Source: Acidobacteria bacterium AB60 (GTDB lineage Bacteria > Acidobacteriota > Terriglobia > Terriglobales > Acidobacteriaceae). From it: 64,000 nucleotides of DNA. A program made the position numbers and the translations under genes. Location of the stretch: assembly GCA_008682415.1 (NCBI GenBank), contig VANK01000010.1, positions 62,001-126,000 on the forward strand. Direction: 5' to 3'. The notes beneath the pieces were generated by a model. That model did not search any database. It had not been told where the DNA came from and was given only the letters and a program-made list of their open reading frames with translations. Shown here one piece after another: positions 18,959-28,260 of this stretch; the first letter of the stretch is position 1, and every line of letters starts with the position of its first letter.

Positions 18959-21436
18959 TCACTCCGCGCGCAGAGCGGTAACCGGGTTGACCGCGGAGGC
19001 GCGTCGCGACGGCATGTAACTCGCGATCCACGCAATCGCCACGATGCAGCCCGTTGCCAGCGCGTAGGTCCACGGGTCCACCGGGCTCACCTGGAACAGA
19101 AGCGATCGCATCAGCCGCACACTCAGAATGGCCGTGCCAATGCCGCAGGCCACGCCGATTGCCGCCAGCATCAACCCCTGCCGCACGAACAGGCCGGTAA
19201 GGGCCTGCCGCTGCGCTCCCAGCGCCATGCGGATGCCGATCTCCCGAGTCCGCTGCGACACTGCGTACGAAATTACGCCGTAAATCCCGATGATTCCCAG
19301 CAGAAGCGCCATGCTCCCCGCCACACACAGCATCACCAGCGTGAACGAGGTGCGCGCCATCGACTTGCGATAAAGCTCCCCAAGCGTCTGGATATCCGAC
19401 AAGGGCAGGTCGGGATCGACCGACCATACGGCGCGCTGCACCTCGCTCATGAATGCCGAGGTGCCGGCCCGCGGCGTTCGCATCACGAAATTGACGTAGC
19501 GTCGCACCACCTCTTTGTCGACCTCGAAGTTGTTCTGGAAGAGCGGCCAGTACACCGTCGTCGGCGACGCCTGGCTCACGCCATCGTCGTAAACGTTGGC
19601 GGCCACGCCGATGATCTCCCGCCAGTCATCGTTCGATCCCACCCGGATGCGTTTGCCGAGCGCGTTCTCCCTGCTGCCCCAGTACTCGCGTGCAAAGTTC
19701 TCTGAGATGATGGCCACCGGCCGTTTCTCGAAGGTCTCCGCCCACGTCAGATCGCGGCCCGCCACCAGCGGCGTGCCAAAGGTGGCAAACGTCCCGGGAG
19801 AGATGAACTTGAAGTGGCGCACGGGCGCCAGCTCTCCAGCCTTATACGTGTGATCGGCGGCGTACACCGGGTCCATCGAATACTGGCCGGTGAGCGGCAC
19901 AGCGCTGGTGATGCTCACCGACGAGACCCCTGCAATGCTCGCCAGCTTGTTGGCGATCGCCTGCTCCGTCCGCACCACCCGTTCCTTCTGCGTATCGGGA
20001 ATCTGCGAATCGGGAATGAAGATGCTGAACGATTGCAGCGTCTTGGGCTCCGCGAATCCCGGCGAGACCCGCGCCAGCGCCAGGAACGTGCGAATCATCA
20101 GTCCTGAGCAGATCAGCAGCACCAGCGCCAGCGCGACCTGCACCACCACCAGCGTCTTGCGCGCGCGATGCCGCTCCCGGCTCTGGCTCAGAGCGCGGCC
20201 CCCTTCGCGTAGGCCCGTGCTCACCCGCACCGACGAATACTTGATCACCGGAATCAACGCGATGGCCGCGCTGACAAACAGCCCGAGTCCCAGCGTGAAC
20301 AACAGCACCGGCGCGTTCATTCCGATCTCATGCAGGCGCGGCAGGCCCGTCGGCGCGGCGGCAATCAGCACCCGCAACGCGCCAAAGGCCAGGGCCAGGC
20401 CCAGAGCGCTTCCAACCAGCCCGAGCGCCAGGCTCTCCATCAGGATCACCAACGTGATATCGCGCCGGCTACCCCCCAGCGCCGTGCGGATCGCAAGCTC
20501 CTGGCGCCGGCCTTCCACCCGCACCAGCAGCAGGTTGGCCACGTTCGCGCAGGCTACCAGCAGCACGATCCCGATCGATCCCAGCAGCACCCACAGCACC
20601 TTCCCCACATCGCCCACCACATCTTCTTTCAGCGAGTGAAGATCGGGAGTAAAGCGCGCCGTCTCGAAGATCGCGGCGCTGAACCCCTCCGGCGGCGGGA
20701 AGCTATGGATCGCAATCGGAATCAGCCGCGCGACCTCCGCGTTTGCCTGCTGCACCGTCACTCCCGGCTTCAGCCGCGCCATGCCCTCGTAGCTGAAGTT
20801 GCCCAGCTTGGTCTTGCTGCGGTCCAGCTGCATGGGCAGCAAAATGTCCGAGTCCGGCCAGTCCAGGAAATGAAATCCCTTCGGCAACACCCCCACAATC
20901 TCCCGCGCCGTGCCGTTTACGTTCAGGCTCTGCCCCACCACCGACCGGTTGCCGTTGAAATGGCGCTGCCAGTATCCATGGGAGATCATGATCGTCTTCG
21001 GAGAACTCGGCTGGTCGTCCTGCCGGGAGAACACCCGCCCCAGCGCGGGATTGACGCCCAGCATCGGCAAAATCCCGTCCGTCACATCCATCGCGTCCAG
21101 GTGCTCGGGCTGCGCCCCTCCCGTAACGCTCACCCCGTCGCCCTGGTACATGCCGATCTCTTCCAGCGTGGTGCTCTGCTCCCGCTCCGTGAAGTAGAGG
21201 AACGGGGCCATGTTCAGCTTGGGGATATTGACCCCCGGCGCCGTATACCAGATCCCGAGCAACCGCTCCGGATGCGGGTACGCCAGCGGCTTCAGCAGCA
21301 CTCCATCCACCACGCTGAACACCACGGTGTTGGCCCCGATGCCGATCGCAATGGTGAGAAGACACAGCGTGCTGAACAGAGGCGCGCGGAGCAGCCTCCG
21401 CACCACCTGCTTGAGCTGCTCCGGTACGATTGCCAT
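18959..21436 (-). CDS. ADOP-type ABC transporter permease (MacB-PCD/FtsX duplicated)
   Basis: An 825-residue permease with two MacB_PCD plus FtsX units. A first helix lies near 15-40 (LCLLTIAIGIGANTVVFSVV), then a large periplasmic domain (PERLLGIWYTAPG...), three helices in the middle, a second periplasmic domain and three final helices that contain GIYGVISYAVSQRTREIGIRMALG, the FtsX signature. This is the architecture called acidobacterial duplicated orphan permease. There is no ATPase gene beside it, as is usual for the group. Substrate and partner are unknown. The start ATG 21436 follows GAGGAG. It is monocistronic and divergent from xylulokinase. Confidence 0.9.
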   Translation of the reverse strand: MAIVPEQLKQVVRRLLRAPLFSTLCLLTIAIGIGANTVVFSVVDGVLLKPLAYPHPERLLGIWYTAPGVNIPKLNMAPFLYFTEREQSTTLEEIGMYQGDGVSVTGGAQPEHLDAMDVTDGILPMLGVNPALGRVFSRQDDQPSSPKTIMISHGYWQRHFNGNRSVVGQSLNVNGTAREIVGVLPKGFHFLDWPDSDILLPMQLDRSKTKLGNFSYEGMARLKPGVTVQQANAEVARLIPIAIHSFPPPEGFSAAIFETARFTPDLHSLKEDVVGDVGKVLWVLLGSIGIVLLVACANVANLLLVRVEGRRQELAIRTALGGSRRDITLVILMESLALGLVGSALGLALAFGALRVLIAAAPTGLPRLHEIGMNAPVLLFTLGLGLFVSAAIALIPVIKYSSVRVSTGLREGGRALSQSRERHRARKTLVVVQVALALVLLICSGLMIRTFLALARVSPGFAEPKTLQSFSIFIPDSQIPDTQKERVVRTEQAIANKLASIAGVSSVSITSAVPLTGQYSMDPVYAADHTYKAGELAPVRHFKFISPGTFATFGTPLVAGRDLTWAETFEKRPVAIISENFAREYWGSRENALGKRIRVGSNDDWREIIGVAANVYDDGVSQASPTTVYWPLFQNNFEVDKEVVRRYVNFVMRTPRAGTSAFMSEVQRAVWSVDPDLPLSDIQTLGELYRKSMARTSFTLVMLCVAGSMALLLGIIGIYGVISYAVSQRTREIGIRMALGAQRQALTGLFVRQGLMLAAIGVACGIGTAILSVRLMRSLLFQVSPVDPWTYALATGCIVAIAWIASYMPSRRASAVNPVTALRAE

Positions 21437-21629
21437 ACGAACTCCTCCTCGCCCTCAAATTGCAAACCCAGCACCCGTGCGGCCTGAATCCTGCGGTTTT
21501 GAGAAGGCTACGCGCATGCGCTTGCAAAAGTTCGAAAAAGGTGACGAATGACGGAACCCCGCCAGCTTTTCCCCCCGGCAGCAAAGCTGATATGCTGCGA
21601 GGTCCCAAGCAAAGCGATTTAGGAGAGCA

Positions 21630-23111
21630 ATGGGTATGTGGTTTCTGGGAATGGATGTGGGCACCGGGGGCACCCGGGCGGTGGTGGTCGACGAGAACGG
21701 TCGCCTGGTGAGCGGAGCCTCCAGTGAGCACGCGCCCTTTCGCACACCCCACCCCGGCTGGGCCGAACAGGACCCCGAAGACTGGTGGCGCGCCGCCCAG
21801 GACGCCATCCGCCAGGCCCTCGCCGCGGCACCCGAACCCCGCCAGCCCATTGCTGCTCTCGGCCTCACCGGCCAAATGCACGGCGCCGTCATGCTCGACG
21901 AACACGGCGCAGTCCTGCGTCCCTCACTCATCTGGTGCGACACCCGCACCCAGCCCGAATGCGACTGGCTGCACCAGAAGATCGGCTACGAGCGCCTGAT
22001 CGAGCTCACCTGCAATCCCGCTCTGCCCAACTTCACCCTCACCAAGCTCCTCTGGGTCAAAACGCACGAGCCGGAGATCTTCGCAAAAATCCGCCACATC
22101 CTGTGCCCCAAGGACTACGTCCGCTACCGGCTCACCGGAGAGTTCGCCATCGACGTCCAGGAGGCATCCGGCACCTTGCTGCTCGACGTCACGCATCGCC
22201 GCTGGTCCCGCGAAGTCGCCGAGGCCGCCGGCATTCCCGAAAGCTGGTTGCCCACCGTCTACGAATCCCCCGAAGTCTGCGCGCGCATCAGCGACACCGC
22301 TGCCGGCCTCACTGGACTCACCGCCGGCACCCCGGTCGTCGCCGGCGCCGGCGATCAGGGCGCGGGAGCCGTGGGCATGGGCATCCTCCAGCCCGGCTCC
22401 GTCTCCGCCACCATCGGCACCTCCGGCGTCGTCTTTGCCGCCACCGCCGAGCCCACCAAGGACCCCAAGGGCCGCCTGCACACCTTCTGCCACGCCGTCC
22501 CGGGCGTCTGGCACGTCATGGGCGTCACCCAGTCCGCGGGACTCAGCTTCCAGTGGCTGCGCAACACCTTCTTCACCGGCCAGAGCTACGACACATTGAC
22601 CGAGGGCGCCGCCAAGGTCCCCGCCGGAAGCGACGGCCTCCTCTGGGCTCCGTATCTGCTCGGCGAACGCACCCCGCACCTCGACCCCGTCGTCCGCGCC
22701 GCCTTTGCGGGCATCTCCACCACCCACACCGCCGCGCACTTTGTGCGCGCTGTTCTTGAAGGCGTCGCCTACTCCCTGCAGGACACCTTCTCCCTCTTCG
22801 CCGAACTCGGCATTCCGGTGAAGGGCATCCGCCTCGGCGGCGGAGGAGCCCGCGGTCCTCTCTGGCGGCGCATTCAGGCCGGCGTCTACGGTCACACCGT
22901 CGAGGTCCTCACCGCCGAAGAAGGAGGCGCCTTCGGCTGCGCGCTCATGGCCGGCGTGGGAGCGCGGCACTGGGCCAGCCTCGATCAGGCATGCGCCCAG
23001 GCCATCGAAGTCGCGCAGAGCATCGCCCCTGATCCGAACGGCGCCGCCGCCTACAAGTCCGGATACGCCGAGTGGCGCAAGCTCTATCCCGCTCTGCGCA
23101 CACTGCGCTAA
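21630..23111 (+). CDS. xylB: Xylulokinase (FGGY family)
   Basis: A 493-residue sugar kinase. The phosphate-1 motif is FLGMDVGTGGTRAVVVDE at the N-terminus. LTGQMHGAVMLD and the conserved IWCDTRTQPE are typical of xylulokinases, and the second domain shows AGAGDQGAGAVGMG and LGGGGARGPLWRRIQAGV. It phosphorylates D-xylulose with ATP, feeding the pentose phosphate pathway. GGAGAG lies six bases before ATG 21630. No xylose isomerase or transporter gene adjoins, so the pathway context must be elsewhere. A related FGGY substrate cannot be excluded. Confidence 0.85.
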   Translation: MGMWFLGMDVGTGGTRAVVVDENGRLVSGASSEHAPFRTPHPGWAEQDPEDWWRAAQDAIRQALAAAPEPRQPIAALGLTGQMHGAVMLDEHGAVLRPSLIWCDTRTQPECDWLHQKIGYERLIELTCNPALPNFTLTKLLWVKTHEPEIFAKIRHILCPKDYVRYRLTGEFAIDVQEASGTLLLDVTHRRWSREVAEAAGIPESWLPTVYESPEVCARISDTAAGLTGLTAGTPVVAGAGDQGAGAVGMGILQPGSVSATIGTSGVVFAATAEPTKDPKGRLHTFCHAVPGVWHVMGVTQSAGLSFQWLRNTFFTGQSYDTLTEGAAKVPAGSDGLLWAPYLLGERTPHLDPVVRAAFAGISTTHTAAHFVRAVLEGVAYSLQDTFSLFAELGIPVKGIRLGGGGARGPLWRRIQAGVYGHTVEVLTAEEGGAFGCALMAGVGARHWASLDQACAQAIEVAQSIAPDPNGAAAYKSGYAEWRKLYPALRTLR

Positions 23112-23211
23112 CCCGGCCCAATCCCTCGCCTCTTGCGTGGGGGCTTGCCTCGCACTCTTCGCTGCGCTAAGGTTAGTCCCCGGGAAGCCCTCATCTCCCC
23201 GCGAGGAACCT

Positions 23212-24447
23212 GTGTCTGTCCTTAGCTCCCCCGTGGTCGCCAATCGCAGCGAAGACGCTGCCGCAGCCAATGCCCTGCCCCTGCAGCGCAACGTCGCAGT
23301 CGATGCCTATCGCGGCTTCGTCATGCTCCTGATGATGGGCGAGGTGCTCCGCTTCGCAGATGTTGCACGCTCCTTCCCCGGCAATCCTGTCTGGAGATTC
23401 CTCGCCTTCAATCAGACACACGTCGAGTGGGCCGGCATGAGCCTGCACGACACCATCCAGCCCGGCTTTACCTTCCTCGCCGGCGTCGCTCTTCCGTACT
23501 CCATCCGCAGCCGCCGGCGCAAAGGCGAGAGCTTCCAGCGCATGTTGCTGCACACCCTCTTCCGCAGCGTGTTGCTCATCGCCCTCGGCATCTTCCTGCG
23601 CTCCACCAGCGGACCCATCACCAACTTCACCTTTGAAGACACGCTCACCCAGATCGGCCTCGGTTACACCTTCGCCTTCCTGCTCACCTTCACGCGCGAA
23701 CGATGGCAGACGATCGCCCTCGCCGCCATCCTCTTCGCCTATTGGCTGGCGTGGGCTCTCTATCCCGCGCCCGGGCCCGGCTTCAACTACGCGGCCGTCG
23801 GCGTGCCGCCGGAGTGGCATGCGCACCTCTTCACCGGCTTTGCCGCGCACTGGAACAAGAACAGCAATCTGGGGCAGGCCTTCGATCTCTGGTTCCTCAA
23901 TCTCTTTCCGCGCACCCGGCCCTTCGTGTTCAACGCCGGCGGCTACCTCACACTCAGCTTCATCCCCACCCTGGGCACCATGCTTCTGGGCGTGCTCGCC
24001 GGGCAATGGTTCCATCAGGCCGCGCCGCGCCTTCCCCTGCGGCGGTTCGTGCTGGCCGGCGCAACCCTCATCGCCGTCGGGCTCCTCTTGCACGTCACCG
24101 GCGTCTGTCCCATCGTCAAGCGGATCTGGACGCCCTCGTGGACGCTCTTCAGCGGCGGCGTATGCTTCCTCTTCCTGGCCGCCTTCTCCTGGATCATCGA
24201 TGGGCGCAACCATCGCCGCGCTGCATTCCCGCTCATCGTCGTCGGCATGAACTCCATCGCCGCCTACCTCATCGCGCACCTTTGGGAAGACTTCATCGAG
24301 AGCAGTCTCCGCATTCATCTCGGAGAGAGATTTCTCAACCTGCTTGGCTCTTCCCTGGAGCCTCTGCTCATGGGCACTCTGACCCTGCTCGCCTACTGGC
24401 TCGTCCTCTACTGGATGTTCCGCAAAAAGGTCTTCGTGCGCATCTAG
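23212..24447 (+). CDS. NagX-like heparan-alpha-glucosaminide N-acetyltransferase family membrane protein
   Basis: A 411-residue protein with about ten membrane helices. The opening segment VAVDAYRGFVMLLMM is the hallmark of this family (D.xRGF), followed by FTFLAGVALPYSIRSRRRKGES and, near the end, VVGMNSIAAYLIAHLWEDF. Relatives acetylate the amino sugar of glucosaminides across a membrane, or are linked to N-acetylglucosamine use (NagX). GTG 23212 is preferred because GAGGA lies just upstream and the longer reading frame gives no plausible N-terminus. It starts 100 bases after xylB on the same strand, so the two may form a sugar-use operon. Confidence 0.7.
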   Translation: MSVLSSPVVANRSEDAAAANALPLQRNVAVDAYRGFVMLLMMGEVLRFADVARSFPGNPVWRFLAFNQTHVEWAGMSLHDTIQPGFTFLAGVALPYSIRSRRRKGESFQRMLLHTLFRSVLLIALGIFLRSTSGPITNFTFEDTLTQIGLGYTFAFLLTFTRERWQTIALAAILFAYWLAWALYPAPGPGFNYAAVGVPPEWHAHLFTGFAAHWNKNSNLGQAFDLWFLNLFPRTRPFVFNAGGYLTLSFIPTLGTMLLGVLAGQWFHQAAPRLPLRRFVLAGATLIAVGLLLHVTGVCPIVKRIWTPSWTLFSGGVCFLFLAAFSWIIDGRNHRRAAFPLIVVGMNSIAAYLIAHLWEDFIESSLRIHLGERFLNLLGSSLEPLLMGTLTLLAYWLVLYWMFRKKVFVRI

Positions 24448-24606
24448 TGCGCCGTTTCATCACTCTCGAAAATGGTTGCCTCGCACTCTGGTTTACGAGG
24501 AATTGATGCCCCATCAGCCCGCGCCATGCGACAGTTCCCGCACGTCCTGCATCCCTCCTATTAGGAGCGCCGTCGAATCGCACTCCAAATCTCTCGTCCC
24601 CAGAGG

Positions 24607-25716
24607 ATGAATTTGCAGCTGTCATACACGCGTATTCTTTTTTGCCTTGGCCTCACCCTTGCCGTCTTCGTCTCGAACGCTCCACAGACGCACGCGCTGC
24701 AAGCCGCAACGGCCCAGCATCTCCTGCCCGATGCGCCGCAGCCGGCATCGCAAGCCCCCGGCCCGCAAACGCAATCGGCCCCTGCAGCTACCGCCACCCT
24801 CTCCGGCACCGTGCTGGACACGAACCACGACGTCCTCCAGGGCGCGCAGGTCACGCTGGCCGGTCCGTCCGATCAGGTCCGGAACACCATCTCGGGAAGC
24901 AGCGGAGAGTTCTCCTTCACCGCCCTCCCCCCCGGCGCCTACCGGCTGAAAGTGAGCGGCTCCGGCATGAGCACCTTCAAGTCGCAGCCCATCTCCCTCG
25001 AGCCCGGCGCTGTGAAACTCATGCCGCCCATCACCCTCTCGATCGCGGTTGCCTCCGCCAGCGTCACCGTGAACGGCGACAAGGAAGAGCTCTCCGAGGA
25101 GCAGGTGCAGATCGCCGAACAGCAGCGCGTGCTGGGCGTCATTCCCAACTTCTACAGCTCCTACGACTGGAACGCTCCCCCCATGCTCGCCAAGCAGAAG
25201 TTCAAGCTGAGCCTTCGTTCCCTCATCGACCCCGTCACCTTCCTGGAAGTCGCGGGCATCGCGGGCGCGGAGCAGTACAAGGGCATCTTCCCCGCCTATG
25301 GATGCTGCCTCGAGGGCTACGGCAAGCGCTACGGAGCGGCCTTCGCCAATCAGGTCGCCGGAGACATGCTCGGCCGCGCCGTGTATCCCGCCCTCTTCCA
25401 CCAGGATCCGCGGTACTTCTACAAGGGCACGGGAGGCGTGCGGGCGCGCGCCTTCTACGCGATGTCGCAGGCTGTCGTCGCTCGTTCCGATAGCGGACGC
25501 CTCATGCCCAACTACTCCCAGATCCTCGGCAATCTGACCTCCGGCGCTCTGTCCAATCTCTACTACCCGGAGCAGGACCGCGGCGCCCGCCTCGTCTTCC
25601 TGAATGGGCTGGCCGAGATCGGCGCCAACGCCGCCGGCAACCTCATCCGCGAGTTCGTCCTCAAGGACCTCACCTCCCGCGCCAAGCGCAACAGCTCCGC
25701 GGCAAGCGCGCCCTGA
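24607..25716 (+). CDS. Secreted protein with carboxypeptidase-regulatory-like domain and an acidobacterial C-terminal domain
   Basis: A 369-residue exported protein. It opens with a signal peptide (RILFCLGLTLAVFVSNA), then a P/A/Q-rich linker. A transthyretin-like carboxypeptidase-regulatory fold at about 60-145 reads TLSGTVLDTNHDVLQGAQV and ALPPGAYRLKVSGSGM. A C-terminal domain of about 200 residues contains FHQDPRYFYKG and RARAFYAMSQAVVARSDSGR, a pattern I associate with unnamed acidobacterial proteins. The role is unknown; the N-terminal fold usually serves protein or surface interactions. The Shine-Dalgarno-like AGAGG lies directly against ATG 24607, which is unusually close. Confidence 0.6.
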   Translation: MNLQLSYTRILFCLGLTLAVFVSNAPQTHALQAATAQHLLPDAPQPASQAPGPQTQSAPAATATLSGTVLDTNHDVLQGAQVTLAGPSDQVRNTISGSSGEFSFTALPPGAYRLKVSGSGMSTFKSQPISLEPGAVKLMPPITLSIAVASASVTVNGDKEELSEEQVQIAEQQRVLGVIPNFYSSYDWNAPPMLAKQKFKLSLRSLIDPVTFLEVAGIAGAEQYKGIFPAYGCCLEGYGKRYGAAFANQVAGDMLGRAVYPALFHQDPRYFYKGTGGVRARAFYAMSQAVVARSDSGRLMPNYSQILGNLTSGALSNLYYPEQDRGARLVFLNGLAEIGANAAGNLIREFVLKDLTSRAKRNSSAASAP

Positions 25717-25745
25717 TCGCCACTGCCCGTGCCGGCGCGTGATCG

Positions 25746-25777
25746 CTCGATCACTTCATCACTCGATCACTAAATCC
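25746..25777. repeat. Octamer array, four units
   Basis: Units CTCGATCA, CTTCATCA, CTCGATCA and CTAAATCC follow without gaps, 30 bases after the stop of the preceding gene. The 5' edge overlaps a perfect palindrome (25739-25754, GTGATCG-CT-CGATCAC). Confidence 0.6.
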
Positions 25778-25794
25778 CTTGAGAACGAAATCTG

Positions 25795-25808
25795 GTGATC
25801 CAAATCAC
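25795..25808. promoter_or_regulatory. Crp/Fnr-type operator upstream of the tandem Usp gene
   Basis: GTGAT-CCAA-ATCAC is a perfect 14-base dyad. It reads as GTGA-N6-TCAC, nine of ten positions of TGTGA-N6-TCACA when flanks are counted, and as TGAT-N4-ATCA, the Fnr core. It lies 107 bases before the chosen Usp start, in the upstream region of the first gene of the cluster. Confidence 0.6.
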
Positions 25809-25914
25809 ACCCGGAGGTGAATGGTGTCACTGCCCCCCGTCGGCCGCAAAGCGCACACTCGAAAAACAATACATGGCAGCGCTCTTCACCTCTCGGGAGG
25901 CGCTGGGAGGCAAC

Positions 25915-26814
25915 ATGGGTTTTGCGGCCAACCTGAAGACGATTGTTGTGGCGACGGACCTGCTCGGAACCTCGGAGGCCGCGCTGGAGTACGCGCGCAA
26001 GCTGGCCTCCGCCTACGGCGCGCGCCTCATCCTTGCCCATGGGCTCGATCCGGTCGACTATGCGGCCGTGGAAGGCGTCCCCGGCCGCGTGTTGCGCCGT
26101 CTCACTGAAGATGCCCGCGTCTCTCTCGACGAGATGGCCTCCGACCTCTTGCGCGAGGGCATTCACAGCCATACCGAGGTTCGCCAGGGCGCCGTCGTGC
26201 AGATGCTGCTCGACGTCATTCGCCAGTACAACGCCGGGCTAATCGTTCTGGGCACGCGCGGCCAGCATGGGGCCGGCCCCCTTGCCGTGGGCGCCATCGC
26301 CGAGCAGTTGGTCCGCAGGGCGGACTGCCCGGTCCTGGCTGTGGCGGCGGATTGGAACGCGGGAGAGTACCGGCCCTTGCCCGGCGGCCCCGTCCTGCTG
26401 GCCATGGAGCGCAATGAAGCGCTCGCCTCCGCGGTCGACGCGGCCAGCGCCCTGGCCCACACCTTCCAGCGCACGCTCATCGTGGTCCACGCGCGCACCG
26501 CCGCCGAGGCCTCCGCCTTCCTCAATCCGTGCGCCTCCACGCTGGAACAGCTGGGTATAGCGACGACCGGCGATTTTCCGGTTCGCTGCGTCGTGAAGGA
26601 CGGGAATCCCGCAGAGGCGCTCACCCAGGCCGTCGATCAATTCAAGCCGAGCATTCTCGTCATCGGCGTCAAGCGGAAGAGCGACTCGACCGGGCCGCAC
26701 GGAACCGCTTTCAACCTGTTGGCCAGTTCGCGCGCCCCCGTGCTGTGCGTGCCGGCCGCGCTCGCATCCGATCTGCCCGAGATCGACGTGAAGGTCTCGG
26801 TGGAGATCAGCTGA
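25915..26814 (+). CDS. Tandem-domain universal stress protein (UspA family)
   Basis: A 299-residue protein with two Usp domains. Domain 1 starts with KTIVVATDLLGTSEAALEYA and ends with the ATP-loop-like GTRGQHGAGPLAVGAIAEQL (G-x2-G-x9-G-S/A). Domain 2 starts with PVLLAMERNEALASAVDAA and has a less complete loop, GVKRKSDSTGPHGTAFNLLA. ATG 25915 follows GGGAGG by four bases; upstream in-frame starts at 25873 and 25795 lack such a site, and the latter lies inside the operator. Tandem Usps are often induced by low oxygen or energy stress under Crp/Fnr regulators, which fits the operator upstream and the Fnr-like gene downstream. Confidence 0.85.
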   Translation: MGFAANLKTIVVATDLLGTSEAALEYARKLASAYGARLILAHGLDPVDYAAVEGVPGRVLRRLTEDARVSLDEMASDLLREGIHSHTEVRQGAVVQMLLDVIRQYNAGLIVLGTRGQHGAGPLAVGAIAEQLVRRADCPVLAVAADWNAGEYRPLPGGPVLLAMERNEALASAVDAASALAHTFQRTLIVVHARTAAEASAFLNPCASTLEQLGIATTGDFPVRCVVKDGNPAEALTQAVDQFKPSILVIGVKRKSDSTGPHGTAFNLLASSRAPVLCVPAALASDLPEIDVKVSVEIS

Positions 26815-26836
26815 CACGGCAGAGGGGAGTACGGCC

Positions 26837-27361
26837 ATGCACCCGGTGCCACCGGCCAGGGAGAGAAACATGCAGTTCGACACAAGGCCCCCTCACCTGG
26901 ACTCCGTCGAGGCGCGGCCCGTCTCGGAGCTCTTGGCCTGTCCTCCCGACACCGGCAACCTGCTCAGCGCGTGTGCACGCTCCATCAGCTTCGACGCCGG
27001 CCAGACCATCTTTCGCCAGGCCGCTCTCTGCGAAGGCCTCTATCTGGTCGTCTCCGGTCAGTTGGTGCGGCGCACGGAGAGGCTCGACACGCGCCTCGTC
27101 CTGGGCTACGCCCGGCCCGGCGATCTCCTCGAGCTCGCCGCTGTCCTCGGCGACCGGATGCATACCTACTCCCTCATCGCGCAAACCCCCGGCTCTCTCG
27201 TCTTCCTGCCCCTCGAAACGCTCAATCAGGCCTTCAAGACCTATCCTCCGCTTCGCATGAAGCTGCTGGAGGAACTCGCCCGCGAAGTGTCGCGTGGCTA
27301 TCGCGCCTGTCGCATCTCCAAAATGGTGCACACCCGCCGGCGCACTCCGCCCCTGGCCTGA
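26837..27361 (+). CDS. Orphan cyclic-nucleotide-binding-fold protein without DNA-binding domain
   Basis: A 174-residue protein with a cNMP-binding beta-barrel: ISFDAGQTIFRQAALCEGLYLVVSGQL followed by LGYARPGDLLELAAVLG. The C-terminal helix ends in basic residues (RRRTPPLA), and no helix-turn-helix remains, so it is too short for a Crp/Fnr regulator (usually 220-240 residues). It could be a ligand sensor that pairs with the next regulator, or a decayed paralogue. ATG 26837 and ATG 26870 both have purine-rich Shine-Dalgarno sites (GAGGGGAG and AGGGAGAG). It begins 22 bases after the Usp stop, so it is probably cotranscribed with it. Confidence 0.65.
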   Translation: MHPVPPARERNMQFDTRPPHLDSVEARPVSELLACPPDTGNLLSACARSISFDAGQTIFRQAALCEGLYLVVSGQLVRRTERLDTRLVLGYARPGDLLELAAVLGDRMHTYSLIAQTPGSLVFLPLETLNQAFKTYPPLRMKLLEELAREVSRGYRACRISKMVHTRRRTPPLA

Positions 27362-27430
27362 AGACGACGCTTGCATGGATGAGATTGCTTCCGCTAAGGA
27401 GTGCGCGAATCCGCTCTTTTTTGCGAGCGA

Positions 27431-27446
27431 TGTGAGCTACGTCACA
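27431..27446. promoter_or_regulatory. Consensus Crp-type operator upstream of the Fnr-like gene
   Basis: TGTGA-GCTACG-TCACA is an exact match to both consensus half-sites of Crp. It lies 55 bases before the regulator start. TATACT at 27482-27487 could be a -10 element, giving a very short leader; no clear -35 is seen, which would suit an activator-dependent promoter. Autoregulation by the gene it precedes is plausible. Confidence 0.7.
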
Positions 27447-27501
27447 CCAATAAACTCAAGGGGTCAGGTATGAAAGAGGAGTATACTTTTGGTCAATCGC
27501 C

Positions 27502-28215
27502 ATGGCATCTTTCCACACGCATCACCCGCCGGAAGACTGTCTGAATTGCGAACATCGTCACCTGCGCATGTTCTGCAATCTGACTCCGGAAGCGCTGCAG
27601 GATTATGACCAGATCGGCATCATGATGAGCCATGCGCGAGGCGCCAAGCTCTTCACCGAGGGCGATGCGGCGCGCAACGTATTCATCATCTGCTTCGGCC
27701 ACGTCAAGATCTCGTCCACTTCGCGGGATGGCAAGACCATGATCCTCAAGATCGCGGGACCCGGCGACGTGATGGGTCTGAGCGCCGTGCTCGCCAACGT
27801 TGCTCACGAAGTGACCGCCGAAGCCATCGAGCCCTGCCAGGTCAAAACAGTGCGCAAGCAGGAGTTCATCGACTTCCTCGGGCGGCATGGCATCGCCAGC
27901 ATGCATGCGGCCCAGTCGCTCTCGGGCGAGTACCTCACCGTCTTTCACGACGCCAAGCGCCTGGCGCTCTCCGGTTCGGCCGCCGGCCGCCTCGCGCGCC
28001 TCCTCCTCGACTGGGGCCGCTCCGCCTCCAACGGCAAGCAGGAGATCCGCTTCACCATGGCGCTCACCCACGAGGAGATCGCTAACATGGCGGGCACCTC
28101 GCGCGAGACCGTCACCCGGCTGCTCAACCAGTTCCGCCGCGACCAGTGGATCCAGATCAAGGGCGCCAGCCTGACGATCACCAAGCCCGAACAGCTCGAG
28201 CGCCTCACCGCCTAG
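27502..28215 (+). CDS. Crp/Fnr-family regulator with Fnr-like cysteines
   Basis: A 237-residue regulator. An N-terminal cysteine cluster C13-x2-C16-x8-C25 and a further C112 in EPCQVKT sit where Fnr carries its four [4Fe-4S] ligands (C20, C23, C29, C122 in E. coli), so an oxygen-sensitive cluster is likely. The cNMP-type barrel spans about 35-120 (LFTEGDAARNVFIICFGHV), then a dimer helix, and the winged HTH contains LTHEEIANMAGTSRETVTRLL, whose E..SR recognition core suits GTGA half-sites. GTGA-N6-TCAC boxes precede this gene and both flanking Usp genes. ATG 27502 has no good Shine-Dalgarno and may be read from a near-leaderless transcript. Confidence 0.85.
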   Translation: MASFHTHHPPEDCLNCEHRHLRMFCNLTPEALQDYDQIGIMMSHARGAKLFTEGDAARNVFIICFGHVKISSTSRDGKTMILKIAGPGDVMGLSAVLANVAHEVTAEAIEPCQVKTVRKQEFIDFLGRHGIASMHAAQSLSGEYLTVFHDAKRLALSGSAAGRLARLLLDWGRSASNGKQEIRFTMALTHEEIANMAGTSRETVTRLLNQFRRDQWIQIKGASLTITKPEQLERLTA

Positions 28216-28260
28216 AGCGCAAGCGCCTCCCGCGCTGCAGTCTGTTGACTAACCGGACCC

